Shown: positions 1 to 6,643, counted from the stretch's first letter. The stretch is 39,101 nucleotides of DNA from JBJHCA01 sp050485785 (GCA_050485785.1 JBJHCA010000025.1:1-39101); one strand, 5' to 3'. The notes: generated by a model from the sequence alone, not told the origin. Translations and numbers: made by a program.

Positions 1-469
1 GTCTTAAATATCGCTCTTTCGCATTGTATTTAAGCAAGGATAATTCCCGTTTACTTTTTGCCAAAAACAATTTTTCGGATGCGAAGCGCCCTAAATAGTT
101 TCCGGCTTTAGTTTGGGCATACACTTTTTGCAAATCATCAAAAGATATTTGCCAAACAACGGTTTCTGTTAATGCTTGTAATTCGTATTCAGATGGGGTT
201 TGTGTCAGAAAAGAGTCGTAAGCACAAGTAAACTCTTTGTCAAAACTGAAATTGAAAGTCAGTTCGCCCCGATAGCTATCAGGGTCATCAGGAATGTAAA
301 ACCGTATAATGCCCGTTTCAACGAATGAAAGATAATTTTCTGTTTCGCCTTGTCGTGTGATGATTTGGTTTTTGGTAAAAAGCTTCCTGTCAAAATGAGA
401 TGCTATAAATTCCCATTCTGATTCCTTAAGCTTTATTATCCGTTCGTAATATTCTCTTATTTGTCCCAT
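1..469 (-). CDS. Crp/Fnr family transcriptional regulator, 3' end cut by window edge
   Basis: The reverse strand opens at an ATG (467-469) and stays open to the window edge, giving 156 residues of a protein that begins MGQIREYYERI. It reads as the cyclic-nucleotide-binding-like beta barrel of a Bacteroidetes Crp/Fnr regulator: a short helix (LKESEWEFIASHF), then the barrel with KNQIITRQGETENYLSF and VETGIIRFYI, then the start of the dimer helix (GRFASEKLFLAKSKRELSL). The DNA-binding winged helix would lie beyond the edge. Many Bacteroidetes members of this group bind no cAMP, and the classical cAMP-pocket motif (RxS in the barrel) is not obvious here. Target genes cannot be inferred. It is transcribed away from the rest of the island, so it may not belong to it functionally. 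Confidence 0.8.
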   Translation of the reverse strand, partial: MGQIREYYERIIKLKESEWEFIASHFDRKLFTKNQIITRQGETENYLSFVETGIIRFYIPDDPDSYRGELTFNFSFDKEFTCAYDSFLTQTPSEYELQALTETVVWQISFDDLQKVYAQTKAGNYLGRFASEKLFLAKSKRELSLLKYNAKERYLR

Positions 470-587
470 ATTTCATTGGATGCGATTTTTACAATGCCCA
501 CCAACATCAGTCCATCCCAAAACCCTCCCCACCATCCAAAAATAACTCATTCCGTTCAAATGGAAGCATATTAAGGAGGTTTAACAG

Positions 588-740
588 ATGAATCGGACAA
601 ACAAACCAGAGCCGGATTTTGAAATTACAATGCGGCATAGGGCAGTAAAATGGCTGAAAATGAATCAAAATCCCAAAATAATACCATTGCTGACCTCCTA
701 TATCCGGAGATCTGCCCATGTCCAATTACTGCCAAACTGA
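588..740 (+). CDS. Possible 50-residue protein with a strong Shine-Dalgarno sequence
   Basis: An ATG lies 8 bases downstream of AAGGAGG (573-579) and opens a 50-codon frame, MNRTNKPEPDFEITMRHR..., ending VQLLPN. The product is basic, with no membrane segment and no family I recognise. The case for it is only the ribosome binding site, which is stronger than usual for Bacteroidetes, where start sites generally lack a good Shine-Dalgarno. A longer frame on the opposite strand (507-725) covers the same DNA but has no such signal. It could be a small toxin, a leader peptide or chance; the evidence is weak. Confidence 0.25.
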   Translation: MNRTNKPEPDFEITMRHRAVKWLKMNQNPKIIPLLTSYIRRSAHVQLLPN

Positions 741-784
741 CGAAAAATCCATAATACTTTAAGACAACAGTAAAACCAGGTTCC

Positions 785-843
785 GTTCAACAGCGGCTCC
801 ATTGTTCGTGCTGCGCACGCAACGAAGCCTTAGGTGTTGTGGG
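785..843 (-). other. attC-like imperfect hairpin (possible integron cassette recombination site)
   Basis: Two long arms (795-811 and 815-829) pair around a 3-base loop; one arm carries two extra bases, as in the extrahelical bases of attC sites. Outside them CAACA (788-792) pairs with TGTTG (835-839) across unpaired spacers. Read on the minus strand, the last box is GTTGAAC (785-791), which fits the attC core GTTRRRY. The opposite box, CCACAAC (837-843), fits RYYYAAC poorly. The total of 59 bases is in the attC size range. On this strand the site lies downstream of the abiE genes, the gene-then-attC order expected of a cassette. No second site was found, so this stays tentative. Confidence 0.4.
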
Positions 844-1062
844 TAGTGGTTCTTCTTTCGGTTGTATATAATTTCCGATGTGTCAATGTTTTTTCATTTA
901 CCTGTCAAATTCTTTTTGTCAGTCGGTTCGTGTGTCGGCAGATTTAATTTTTGCGAAGCAGGGGAGATTTTTTTGTTTTTCTTTTTGGGGTCGAAAAGCA
1001 AGCTCTTTGAAAAAGCATTGATTGAAGCGTTGCCTTGTGCGGCTTTGGTAATGTGCTTGCTT
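844..1062. other. Non-coding spacer between attC-like hairpin and abiEii
   Basis: Short frames exist on both strands (862-1104 plus, 894-1082 minus), but neither has a start signal or a recognisable family. The minus-strand translation (containing NPKSKHITKAAQGNASINAF) looks familiar to me from intergenic repeats of other Bacteroidetes genomes, but I cannot check this. If it is such a repeat, it would be the conserved tail of a cassette rather than a gene. Confidence 0.3.
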
Positions 1063-2070
1063 TTAGGGTTGGCTAATTTCATTTATTCGTGTTTGAAGTT
1101 CTGAAATTCTCCTGATCAATTTGTCAAAAGTCAACGCTTCCCCATAAATCATAAACTTGGTCATTTCTGAATAGTCACTTTCGTATTCTTTTATAACTGT
1201 GTCTGGTGGTATGATTTTGATTTTATCGGGAGTGTGGTTACCATAGTCAAGCCCTCTTAACTGATTGAATGTTTCTCTGTGAGCTACAATGTTATTGTAA
1301 AGTTCTTTGTCTTGAAGTGCAGCAACTCCGTGTTCGGTGTCCATTAGCCTAACTAAGTCATAAAGGTGTCTTGAAAATCGGTCAATGCGAATTTTTTCAG
1401 ACTCTTGGGAAAATTCTTCGTGGAGCAAGAATATCTTTTCAAGGAAAGTTCGTTGGGGTAGAACTGTAGGAATTGAATAGGCATTTGTTACAAAATCCAA
1501 ATTGGGAAAATTTACACTTAGAATAGAATTGATTTCACGCTTCTCAGTCGGTTCCATCAAGGAACGGGAGCTTATTTCAATCAAAACTCTTTGGGGTAGA
1601 TATTCTGAAGTGTCTACTACCGAATTGTAATGAATTTCAATTACCTGTGGGTCTTTGTCTGAATCGTTAACTGGTTGTGCAAACAGCTCACATTCTGCTA
1701 TGGCTCCCCAATCTGTCAAAGTTTGTGTTAAGTCTTTGAGAAATTCCGTTGAGATGAATTCACAAGATTGTTTTCTGAGCTTTCTTATTTGTGTTTTACT
1801 GATATCTCCTTCAAATCTGAAAAATTTTCGGTCAATTGCCAAGTCAATGTCTTCTGAAAATCGCTCTATCAAATCCCATCCCTTGCTTAAAGAAGTTCCA
1901 CCTTTGAATACAATATGTTCGCTGTATGACAAAGAAAACGAAGCATTCAAACATAATGATACCCACCAATCTTTCTCTATAGCCATAGCAGGCAGGCCTG
2001 TTAATTCTGTTGCCTGATTGAGAATTTCAATCCTTCTTTCCTTTGATAGTGTGAGCCAAGTGGTGTTCAT
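1063..2070 (-). CDS. AbiEii/AbiGii-family nucleotidyltransferase toxin
   Basis: This is a 335-residue protein of the AbiEii (DUF1814, MNT-type nucleotidyltransferase) family, the toxin of type IV AbiE toxin-antitoxin and phage-abortive-infection systems. The family signature is visible: EKDWWV near residues 32-37, then FKGGTSLSKGWDLI and SEDIDLAI at about 55-79, where G57/G58-T59-S60 and D74/D76 form the nucleotide and metal site. Known AbiEii enzymes transfer nucleotides to RNA (for MenT relatives, tRNA) and block translation. The start overlaps the stop of the upstream antitoxin gene by 4 bases (ATGA), so the pair is translationally coupled, antitoxin first. All motif residues are present, so it should be active. 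It lies in AT-rich accessory DNA beside an attC-like site and IS remnants, which suggests transfer. Confidence 0.88.
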   Translation of the reverse strand: MNTTWLTLSKERRIEILNQATELTGLPAMAIEKDWWVSLCLNASFSLSYSEHIVFKGGTSLSKGWDLIERFSEDIDLAIDRKFFRFEGDISKTQIRKLRKQSCEFISTEFLKDLTQTLTDWGAIAECELFAQPVNDSDKDPQVIEIHYNSVVDTSEYLPQRVLIEISSRSLMEPTEKREINSILSVNFPNLDFVTNAYSIPTVLPQRTFLEKIFLLHEEFSQESEKIRIDRFSRHLYDLVRLMDTEHGVAALQDKELYNNIVAHRETFNQLRGLDYGNHTPDKIKIIPPDTVIKEYESDYSEMTKFMIYGEALTFDKLIRRISELQTRINEISQP

Positions 2071-2669
2071 TGAATTGCTTGCATTAATATTTTGTTAATC
2101 CAAGCAGGGGAAAGTTTTGCGTCATTGATGATGTTCTCAATATTCTCATTCTTTAGTATAGCTTGAATTTTTTCTACTGTTTTTGCATCTACCTTATTTT
2201 GGCCAATGGTTTTAAGTGCCTGAATAGCCAAACCGCTTATTTCTCCTTTTACTGAAAGGTTCTTTGGGCTTGTCTTTTTAAATGTGATAGTTCGCTTGCC
2301 AACTTTTACAGTTCTTGCAGCCCCATCAGTCAGGTAAACCACTTTCATAGGAACTTGCGTAGATAAGCCTAATTTGTTTAAGGCTTGAACGCCTGTCGGA
2401 ACAATTCTCGCTTTATCCCGTCTTGCAATGGCTTTGGCTATTTCTTCGGTAGATGGAAAGAGAACACCAAGTTCTTTATCAACTATTGGAAATAAGTAAA
2501 TCCCGTGAGCTAAACGGACAAGAATTTCCTTTTCTTTCAGGCGTAACAAAGCTTTCTTAACGCTTTCAGGATTGCCATAGTCTAAAAAGTCGTCAACAAA
2601 GAGAACACTGCCCTTTGGGTAGGTTTTCAGTGCTTCTGCAATTCTATTTTCTACTTGTGGTCTTTCCAT
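2067..2669 (-). CDS. AbiEi-like antitoxin and autorepressor (DUF6088 type)
   Basis: This 200-residue protein is the first gene of the AbiE operon. The N-terminal ~80 residues look like the AbiEi winged helix (YPKGSVLFVDDFLDYGNPESVKKALLRL, then a wing ending HGIYLF). The remainder (RIVPTGVQALNKLGLSTQVP...) resembles the C-terminal antitoxin domain of DUF6088/AbiEi proteins, including the typical VYLTDG and a KRTITFK strand. Characterised AbiEi proteins neutralise the toxin without stable complex formation and repress their own promoter by binding inverted repeats. A perfect 9-base inverted repeat over this gene's likely promoter fits that role. It is followed directly by the toxin with a 4-base overlap. 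The start ATG at 2667-2669 is the only one compatible with the promoter position. Confidence 0.82.
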   Translation of the reverse strand: MERPQVENRIAEALKTYPKGSVLFVDDFLDYGNPESVKKALLRLKEKEILVRLAHGIYLFPIVDKELGVLFPSTEEIAKAIARRDKARIVPTGVQALNKLGLSTQVPMKVVYLTDGAARTVKVGKRTITFKKTSPKNLSVKGEISGLAIQALKTIGQNKVDAKTVEKIQAILKNENIENIINDAKLSPAWINKILMQAIQ

Positions 2670-2681
2670 TGATTTAATTTC

Positions 2682-2708
2682 GTCCCAAATTTAGTAAATA
2701 TTTGGGAC
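2682..2708 (-). promoter_or_regulatory. abiE operator: perfect inverted repeat over the -7 box
   Basis: GTCCCAAAT (2682-2690) and ATTTGGGAC (2700-2708) form a perfect 9-base inverted repeat with a 9-base spacer, 13 bases upstream of the abiEi start. On the minus strand the sequence TAAATTTG (2686-2693) matches the Bacteroidetes -7 box TAnnTTTG and lies inside the proximal half-site. A protein bound here would block the polymerase, so autorepression by AbiEi is the natural reading. Binding is inferred from AbiE precedents. No -33 TTG is seen at the usual distance. Confidence 0.65.
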
Positions 2709-2715
2709 AAGATTA

Positions 2716-2850
2716 TTAAATAGCACGAAATAGTTCTCCAATATTTTCTGCTGCATCAGCCAGTTCCATGTGGGAAACCGGAAGGTTTTTGTTCTGATAC
2801 AATTCACGGATTGATTCTAAATAATCTTCATTCAGATTCGCCCTTAACCT
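2716..2850 (-). pseudogene. C-terminal gene scrap, family unknown
   Basis: The minus strand holds an open stretch without a start codon that ends at a stop at 2716-2718. It encodes about 44 residues, RLRANLNEDYLESIRELYQN, then KNLPVSHMELADAAENIGEL and FRAI. The acidic, helical composition looks like the tail of a real protein rather than random sequence. The frame is closed by a stop just upstream (2851-2853), and the DNA then runs into the IS21-like repeats. I read it as the remnant of a gene destroyed by the insertion. I do not recognise the family. Confidence 0.4.
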
Positions 2851-2898
2851 TTATGTGCTTGCATATTTTTCACTTGGCAAAAAGTTTTCTGGTTCTGT

Positions 2899-3146
2899 AA
2901 GCTTTTTTTGCTCCCGGATTTGGTGGGTCAACATGCTCCGGATTTTGTAACCTGGTGGGTCAACATGCTCCGGATTCTTTTTCAACTTACAAGCTGTAAA
3001 AATTCAATCCAGGCTCATTTTACACCATTTTTCAGCGTTTTTATCAAGGGGGGGCAACATCTGCCGGATTGTCAGGTGGATTTAGTGACCAGCAAGACTT
3101 TTAAGCATTTTTTTCTCCCGGATTTGGTGGGTCAACATGCTCCGGA
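2899..3146 (+). mobile_element. IS21-end-like repeat cluster, no transposase
   Basis: A 22-base word, TGGTGGGTCAACATGCTCCG plus GA, occurs at 2921-2942, 2953-2974 and 3125-3146, with a degenerate copy around 3048-3068. The first and third copies sit in a longer 44-base repeat (2899-2942 and 3103-3146) with two mismatches, including an AAGC and T-rich leader. IS21-family elements carry several such transposase-binding repeats at their ends, and the GGGTCAA...CTCCGGA wording resembles IS21 ends of Bacteroidetes as I remember them. No istA or istB reading frame lies between the copies, so this would be a solo end, an internally deleted element or a non-autonomous derivative. Confidence 0.45.
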
Positions 3147-3329
3147 ATAGCCACTACCAAAAATGAGCTGGCTTTAGAGGAAGAAATGTTCCATGAATTT
3201 AAGCAGTACAAGGATGAACGAAAAGCCGGAGATGAATATGAATTGGTTCAAAATTGGGCTGATGATTTACAGATGGATGAGTACTTTCAATTGGTTGATG
3301 AGGTTGGGTATGGAAAAAAACAACTTTAA
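3147..3329 (+). pseudogene. 3' gene scrap downstream of the IS21-like repeats
   Basis: Directly after the last repeat an open plus-strand frame encodes ATTKNELALEEEMFHEFKQY, continuing KDERKAGDEYELVQNWADDL and ending VGYGKKQL. It has an internal ATG at 3186 (47 residues) but no plausible promoter, because the repeats abut it. The acidic helical sequence looks like the C-terminus of a genuine protein cut off by the mobile element. I do not recognise the family. If the ATG at 3186 is used, it would be a 47-residue small protein instead. Confidence 0.35.
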
Positions 3330-3345
3330 TGACTTGAAAATTAAA

Positions 3346-4421
3346 TTAATTCAATATTAGCTTAAGTTTTGAAGTTGTTTCCTGAATAAAAATCTGCTTA
3401 AAATCTCTTGTACTTAAGCATAGAATTTTCGCAATTTCTTCATATGTATATTGTAATTCGTTTATATGTAATTTCACCATTTGAGGAATAATATAAGGAT
3501 TTTCCTCATCTAAAGGGAAAGGTTCATGTTTACCTATTCCTAACCTAGAAAAATCAATTTGAAACTTTCTATAAGTTTCATGATCAATTTGTTTTAAATC
3601 ANNNNNNNNNNATCATATGCCCTTCGTACCAAAGCTCTCATTGAAACTTTCCATTTTTTTTTCAACTCTCCCAAATTTCTCATACTTATATTTCGAAGTG
3701 ATGCTCTTATTGACCTTTCTGGCATTAAAAATTCAGAAGCGAACTTGTTGGCTTGTTCTTCCACTAAATCAGGGAAATCTGGCATTTCAAAATGCATTAC
3801 AAGATGACCAAGTTCATGAGCAAGTGAGAACCTCTGTCTATCAGCTGGCATATTTTTATTTAAGAAAATGATCCTATGTCCCTTATCGCTCATTGTTGAA
3901 ATTCCATCAACTTTTTCAGAAAAAACATCTGTTTTAAATATTAGCACTCCTTGCCTTTCCAAGATGCTGGTCAAATTCTGTATAGGTTCATCTGGAATTT
4001 TTAGCAAATATTTTACTTTTTGAGCTATCACATCTGGAGAATCATCTTCTGGATTAAAACTTGGAATCATGTAATCCTGAATATCAATTGATTCTGAAAG
4101 AGTATCAACACAGGCACGCAATATCTTTATTGTTGCCTCCATCCTAGACATTATTCTTACTGGAATGCTCATCTTACGCCGATAATAGTAATGGCTGATT
4201 GGACTCGATGTTGGGGGTTGGTTAAAAAAATCCAATGGATATTGAAGTTCATTCGCCAAAGCACATAAACTGTCAAAACTCAACGTTTGCTCACCTTTTT
4301 CAGCTTTAGACAACTTACTCTGTGAAATACCAATTCTGTTAGATAAATCAGTTTGGGAAATGCCACGAGATTCCCTAGCAAGGACTAACATACGGGGGTT
4401 TATTACTTCTTTCATACTCAT
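3346..4421 (-). CDS. Xre-type HTH regulator fused to ImmA/IrrE metallopeptidase domain, interrupted by assembly gap
   Basis: The N-terminus is an Xre helix-turn-helix (about residues 10-62; ISQTDLSNRIGISQSKLSKA is the recognition region). The centre is an ImmA/IrrE (COG2856) zinc-peptidase domain with HELGH at 202-206, preceded by DRQRFSLA, and a third-ligand helix EEQANKFASEFLMP near 221. Ten Ns follow residue 270. Beyond them the same strand encodes 84 more residues, starting DLKQIDHETYRKFQIDFS and ending KLKLILN, then a stop at 3346-3348; they look like the usual C-terminal tail of this family. The 10-N gap puts the two parts out of frame, so the gap length is arbitrary. Relatives cleave repressors or act as antitoxins (ImmA, IrrE/DdrO, COG2856-Xre). 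It directly abuts the unknown gene upstream, with no base between stop and ATG. Confidence 0.82.
3602..3611. other. Assembly gap of 10 Ns inside the Xre-ImmA gene
   Basis: Ten ambiguous bases interrupt the coding sequence. Counting codons on both sides shows that 10 bases plus the adjoining base cannot keep the frame, so the Ns are a scaffolder placeholder, not a measured length. A gap of 8 or 11 bases, or any length differing from these by a multiple of three, would restore one reading frame. Confidence 0.95.
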
Positions 4422-5009
4422 TTAGGAGCTTTTTCTTTTTAAGTTTTCTTTCAATTTTACCTTCGGAAGAATGTTGTCTTCTCGTTTGGTGAAGGGCACC
4501 TCTTTTATTACTTCCAGATTATTTAAACTGAAAGTATATGTAACACAATTTGGGGAGGAGTAATATCTAAAATCAACACTTTTAACATGACTCCAATACT
4601 TATCAATTGTGTAAGTTAAGGTAACTACATGCTGCTCGAGTTCTTGAAACTTTATTTTATCATCATTTTTTGTTCTAATGTTGCTGACAGGATCTTTTTT
4701 GAGTAGTATTACATACTTACTATTTAGTATAGCGTAATGTCTTCGGACTTTGTCCATTGTATCAAAAACCTTAAAATTTGCATTGATACAACCCACTTTT
4801 ATAGAATCCCATATTTGGCAATTCAGCATATTCGCTTTTGTTGTTGGACCATAACAATTTCTGTCATCTTCCTTAAACCGCTGAAAACCAATATGTATAG
4901 CCTTAATTAAGTCATTAAAAGAAAGTAAGTTCACTGGTTTTTCGAAATCCTGCGTATCAAAATCTCCCTTGAGTTCAAAAAGACTTAACTGATTTATACT
5001 TCGATGCAT
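4422..5009 (-). CDS. Unrecognised 195-residue protein, first gene of an Xre-ImmA operon
   Basis: I do not recognise this protein. It is soluble (no signal peptide or membrane segment), moderately basic, and rich in aromatic residues. The N-terminus carries a short low-complexity stretch (SINQLSLFELKGDFDTQDFE), reminiscent of a flexible or peptide-like arm. The body has a helical part (LIKAIHIGFQRFKEDDRNCY) and then alternating strands (YAILNSKYVILLKKDP; HVVTLTYTIDKYWSHVKS; CVTYTFSLNNLEVIKEVP). It is followed without any gap by the Xre-ImmA gene and preceded by a Bacteroidetes -7 box only 20 bases from its ATG, so it leads a two-gene operon. By analogy with other COG2856-Xre pairs it may be a toxin, a stress effector or the protease substrate. 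That is inference from neighbourhood only. Confidence 0.6.
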   Translation of the reverse strand: MHRSINQLSLFELKGDFDTQDFEKPVNLLSFNDLIKAIHIGFQRFKEDDRNCYGPTTKANMLNCQIWDSIKVGCINANFKVFDTMDKVRRHYAILNSKYVILLKKDPVSNIRTKNDDKIKFQELEQHVVTLTYTIDKYWSHVKSVDFRYYSSPNCVTYTFSLNNLEVIKEVPFTKREDNILPKVKLKENLKRKSS

Positions 5010-5029
5010 GATAAAAAAATTTTGTTGGA

Positions 5030-5037
5030 CAAATGTA
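5030..5037 (-). promoter_or_regulatory. -7 box for the unknown gene/Xre-ImmA operon
   Basis: On the minus strand TACATTTG matches the Bacteroidetes -7 consensus TAnnTTTG. It ends 20 bases upstream of the ATG, implying a leader of roughly 15 bases. No -33 TTG is seen at the canonical 19-base spacing, as is common for regulated promoters of this phylum. Confidence 0.5.
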
Positions 5038-5138
5038 TGAAAATTATTCCAATGCTATTCCATGGCCATGATTAATTTTGAGATTTTTAGCAAAAAAATC
5101 TTCACATAAATTTTGAAACCTATATTTTACAAGCTAAA

Positions 5139-5161
5139 ATTCAAGTACTAAATGCAACTTT
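5139..5161 (+). repeat. IS30 left terminal inverted repeat
   Basis: ATTCAAGT, then ACT, then AAATGCAACTTT. Against the reverse complement of the right end only the central three bases differ (ACT versus TGC). Confidence 0.8.
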
Positions 5162-5263
5162 TTCGAGGAGCAGAATTGATACAAATTTTTTCAAAAGAGA
5201 GAGGCACAAAGCCTCCCTCCCTTGAATGGAAAATGTGTCCGATATTGACTCCTCGACCAAAAG

Positions 5264-6253
5264 TTGACAATATTGGGAAAACACATCATCGAATCACAAA
5301 GGTACCAAATTGAGGCCTTGATTCAAGTAGGACACAACCAATCACAGATTGCTGAAATCATTGGGAAACACAAAAGCGTTATCAGTAGGGAGATCAATCG
5401 CAATAAGCTGTCAAACGGCATATATAAAGCCAAAAGTGCCCAGGTTTTCTATCAATACACCAGGAGCAGAAGTGGCAGAAGCAGCAAGTTTGAAAACAAT
5501 ACGCTTGTTGCATTTATTGAAGACCAAATCAGGGAGGACAAAAGCCCTGAGCAAATAGCCGGCATTATGAAGAACCGGTTAATGGAACAAACACTTTCTC
5601 ATGAAAGCATTTACCAGTATATCTGGGAAGACAAGCGTAAAGGAGGTTCATTACATAAACATTTACGCAACAAAGGAAGGAGGTATCGTAAACGAGGCAG
5701 GGCAAAGGATTCAAGAGGTATTATTGCAGACCGTATTTCTATTGAACACCGACCAGTAGAAGTAGAACAAAAAGCAAGAGTAGGCGACCTTGAGATAGAT
5801 TTGATTATAGGAGCTAATCACAAACAAGCAATACTCACAGTAGTTGAAAGGAAAAGTGGCATGGCCTGGATTAGGAAAGTTACCGACAAATCGGCTCTGG
5901 CAGTACAAGAACAACTGCTTGACGTGCTCAAACCCATTCAAAAGTATGTGTACACCATTACTTCCGATAACGGTAAAGAGTTTGCAAACCATAAAGCTAT
6001 AGCTGTAGCCCTTGATGCTGCTTTTTATTTTGCTCACCCTTACCATAGTTGGGAAAGGGGTTGTAATGAAAATTACAATCGGCTGCTAAGGCAATATTTT
6101 CCTAAAAAATCAGATTTTACAACTATTACAGACGAACAACTGAAACAGGTACAAAACAAAATCAATAATAGAGAAAGGAAGAGGCTTGGCTTTATCTCGC
6201 CAATTCAATACCTTCATATTCATTCTTTAACCAAAGTTGCATTTGCAACTTGA
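5264..6253 (+). CDS. IS30-family DDE transposase
   Basis: This 329-residue transposase has all IS30 landmarks. The N-terminal helix-turn-helix (about 13-45) reads HNQSQIAEIIGKHKSVISRE and SREINRN. The catalytic core has D179 in GDLEIDLIIG, D235 in TITSDNGKEF and E269 in the family signature RGCNENYNRLLRQYFPK. The C-terminus ends with the typical NNRERKRLGFISPIQ segment. Length is normal and no frameshift is seen, so it should be functional. The reading starts at TTG; a downstream start is possible, but the residues before the HTH support this one. The stop codon TGA lies inside the right inverted repeat, a compact layout. Confidence 0.93.
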   Translation: MTILGKHIIESQRYQIEALIQVGHNQSQIAEIIGKHKSVISREINRNKLSNGIYKAKSAQVFYQYTRSRSGRSSKFENNTLVAFIEDQIREDKSPEQIAGIMKNRLMEQTLSHESIYQYIWEDKRKGGSLHKHLRNKGRRYRKRGRAKDSRGIIADRISIEHRPVEVEQKARVGDLEIDLIIGANHKQAILTVVERKSGMAWIRKVTDKSALAVQEQLLDVLKPIQKYVYTITSDNGKEFANHKAIAVALDAAFYFAHPYHSWERGCNENYNRLLRQYFPKKSDFTTITDEQLKQVQNKINNRERKRLGFISPIQYLHIHSLTKVAFAT

Positions 6254-6255
6254 AT
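6233..6255 (-). repeat. IS30 right terminal inverted repeat
   Basis: The mirror of the left end, carrying AAAGTTGCATTT and ACTTGAAT. It includes the transposase stop codon and the first two bases of the next gene's ATG. Confidence 0.8.
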
Positions 6256-6643
6256 GTTGCATATTATTTGGAATCTTTGTCACATATTATATTCAAAGAC
6301 ATATAATGACACATTTAGCAGTGTTTATGTAACGATAATATTAATATGGATTTTTTCAATCTTGTATTATCCATCTAGCAACTTTCATAGCCAGCGCTGG
6401 CTTAACAACGAAGACAAAAGATACCAAATGGCCAATGATTTAACAGAAAGCAAAATTTTAATCGGAAAAACAAAGTCGGATGTGAGGATATTACTTGGTG
6501 ATGAAAATTATAATTCGGATAGTAATAACATTTGGTTTTTTGAAATTGGACACAGACCAAGATTATTCAATATTGACCCTGACAATTTACATATTGAATT
6601 TATAGACGGCAAAGTGAGTAAAGTCACATGGCGTAAAAAATAA
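6254..6643 (+). CDS. Small membrane-anchored protein with BamE/SmpA-like fold
   Basis: The 129-residue frame starts with an ATG whose A and T belong to the IS30 edge. Residues about 24-41 (VYVTIILIWIFSILYYP) form a membrane anchor. The rest resembles small SmpA/BamE-like proteins: SKILIGKTKSDVRILLGDEN is the helix-turn typical of that fold, followed by strands NNIWFFEIGH, LHIEFIDGKVSKVTW. BamE itself is an outer-membrane assembly lipoprotein; here there is no lipobox, so only the fold is claimed. Removing the IS (with a 2-base duplication) would leave the same ATG in place, so the insertion seems to have separated the gene from its promoter without breaking the reading frame. It may be silent, or transcribed by read-through from the transposase. 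Confidence 0.55.
   Translation: MLHIIWNLCHILYSKTYNDTFSSVYVTIILIWIFSILYYPSSNFHSQRWLNNEDKRYQMANDLTESKILIGKTKSDVRILLGDENYNSDSNNIWFFEIGHRPRLFNIDPDNLHIEFIDGKVSKVTWRKK

Larger units (their letters stand above)
5139..6255 (+). mobile_element. IS30-family insertion sequence, apparently complete
   Basis: The element has one transposase gene and terminal inverted repeats of 23 bases (5139-5161 and 6233-6255) matching at 20 positions; both contain AAATGCAACTTT at the inner end and ATTCAAGT at the outer end. If the outermost AT/AT pair is a 2-base target duplication, the element proper is 5141-6253 and ends on the transposase stop codon. About 1.11 kb is a normal IS30 size. Insertion is in AT-rich island DNA, immediately before the start codon of the next gene. 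Confidence 0.85.

Noticed and set aside
507..725. 72-codon frame on the minus strand
   Set aside because: It is rich in Phe, Pro and Cys, has no family resemblance or start signal, and lies opposite a shorter plus-strand frame with a good ribosome binding site.
862..1104. Frames on both strands beside the attC-like hairpin
   Set aside because: No promoter, start signal or domain. They are better explained as translated spacer or repeat sequence.
2921..3146. Possible CRISPR array
   Set aside because: Only three repeats with spacings of about 10 and 150 bases, unequal spacers and no cas genes. The pattern fits IS ends.
2908..3150. 80-codon plus-strand frame across the IS21-like repeats
   Set aside because: Its translation simply repeats LPDLVGQHAP, produced by the DNA repeats; it is not a gene.
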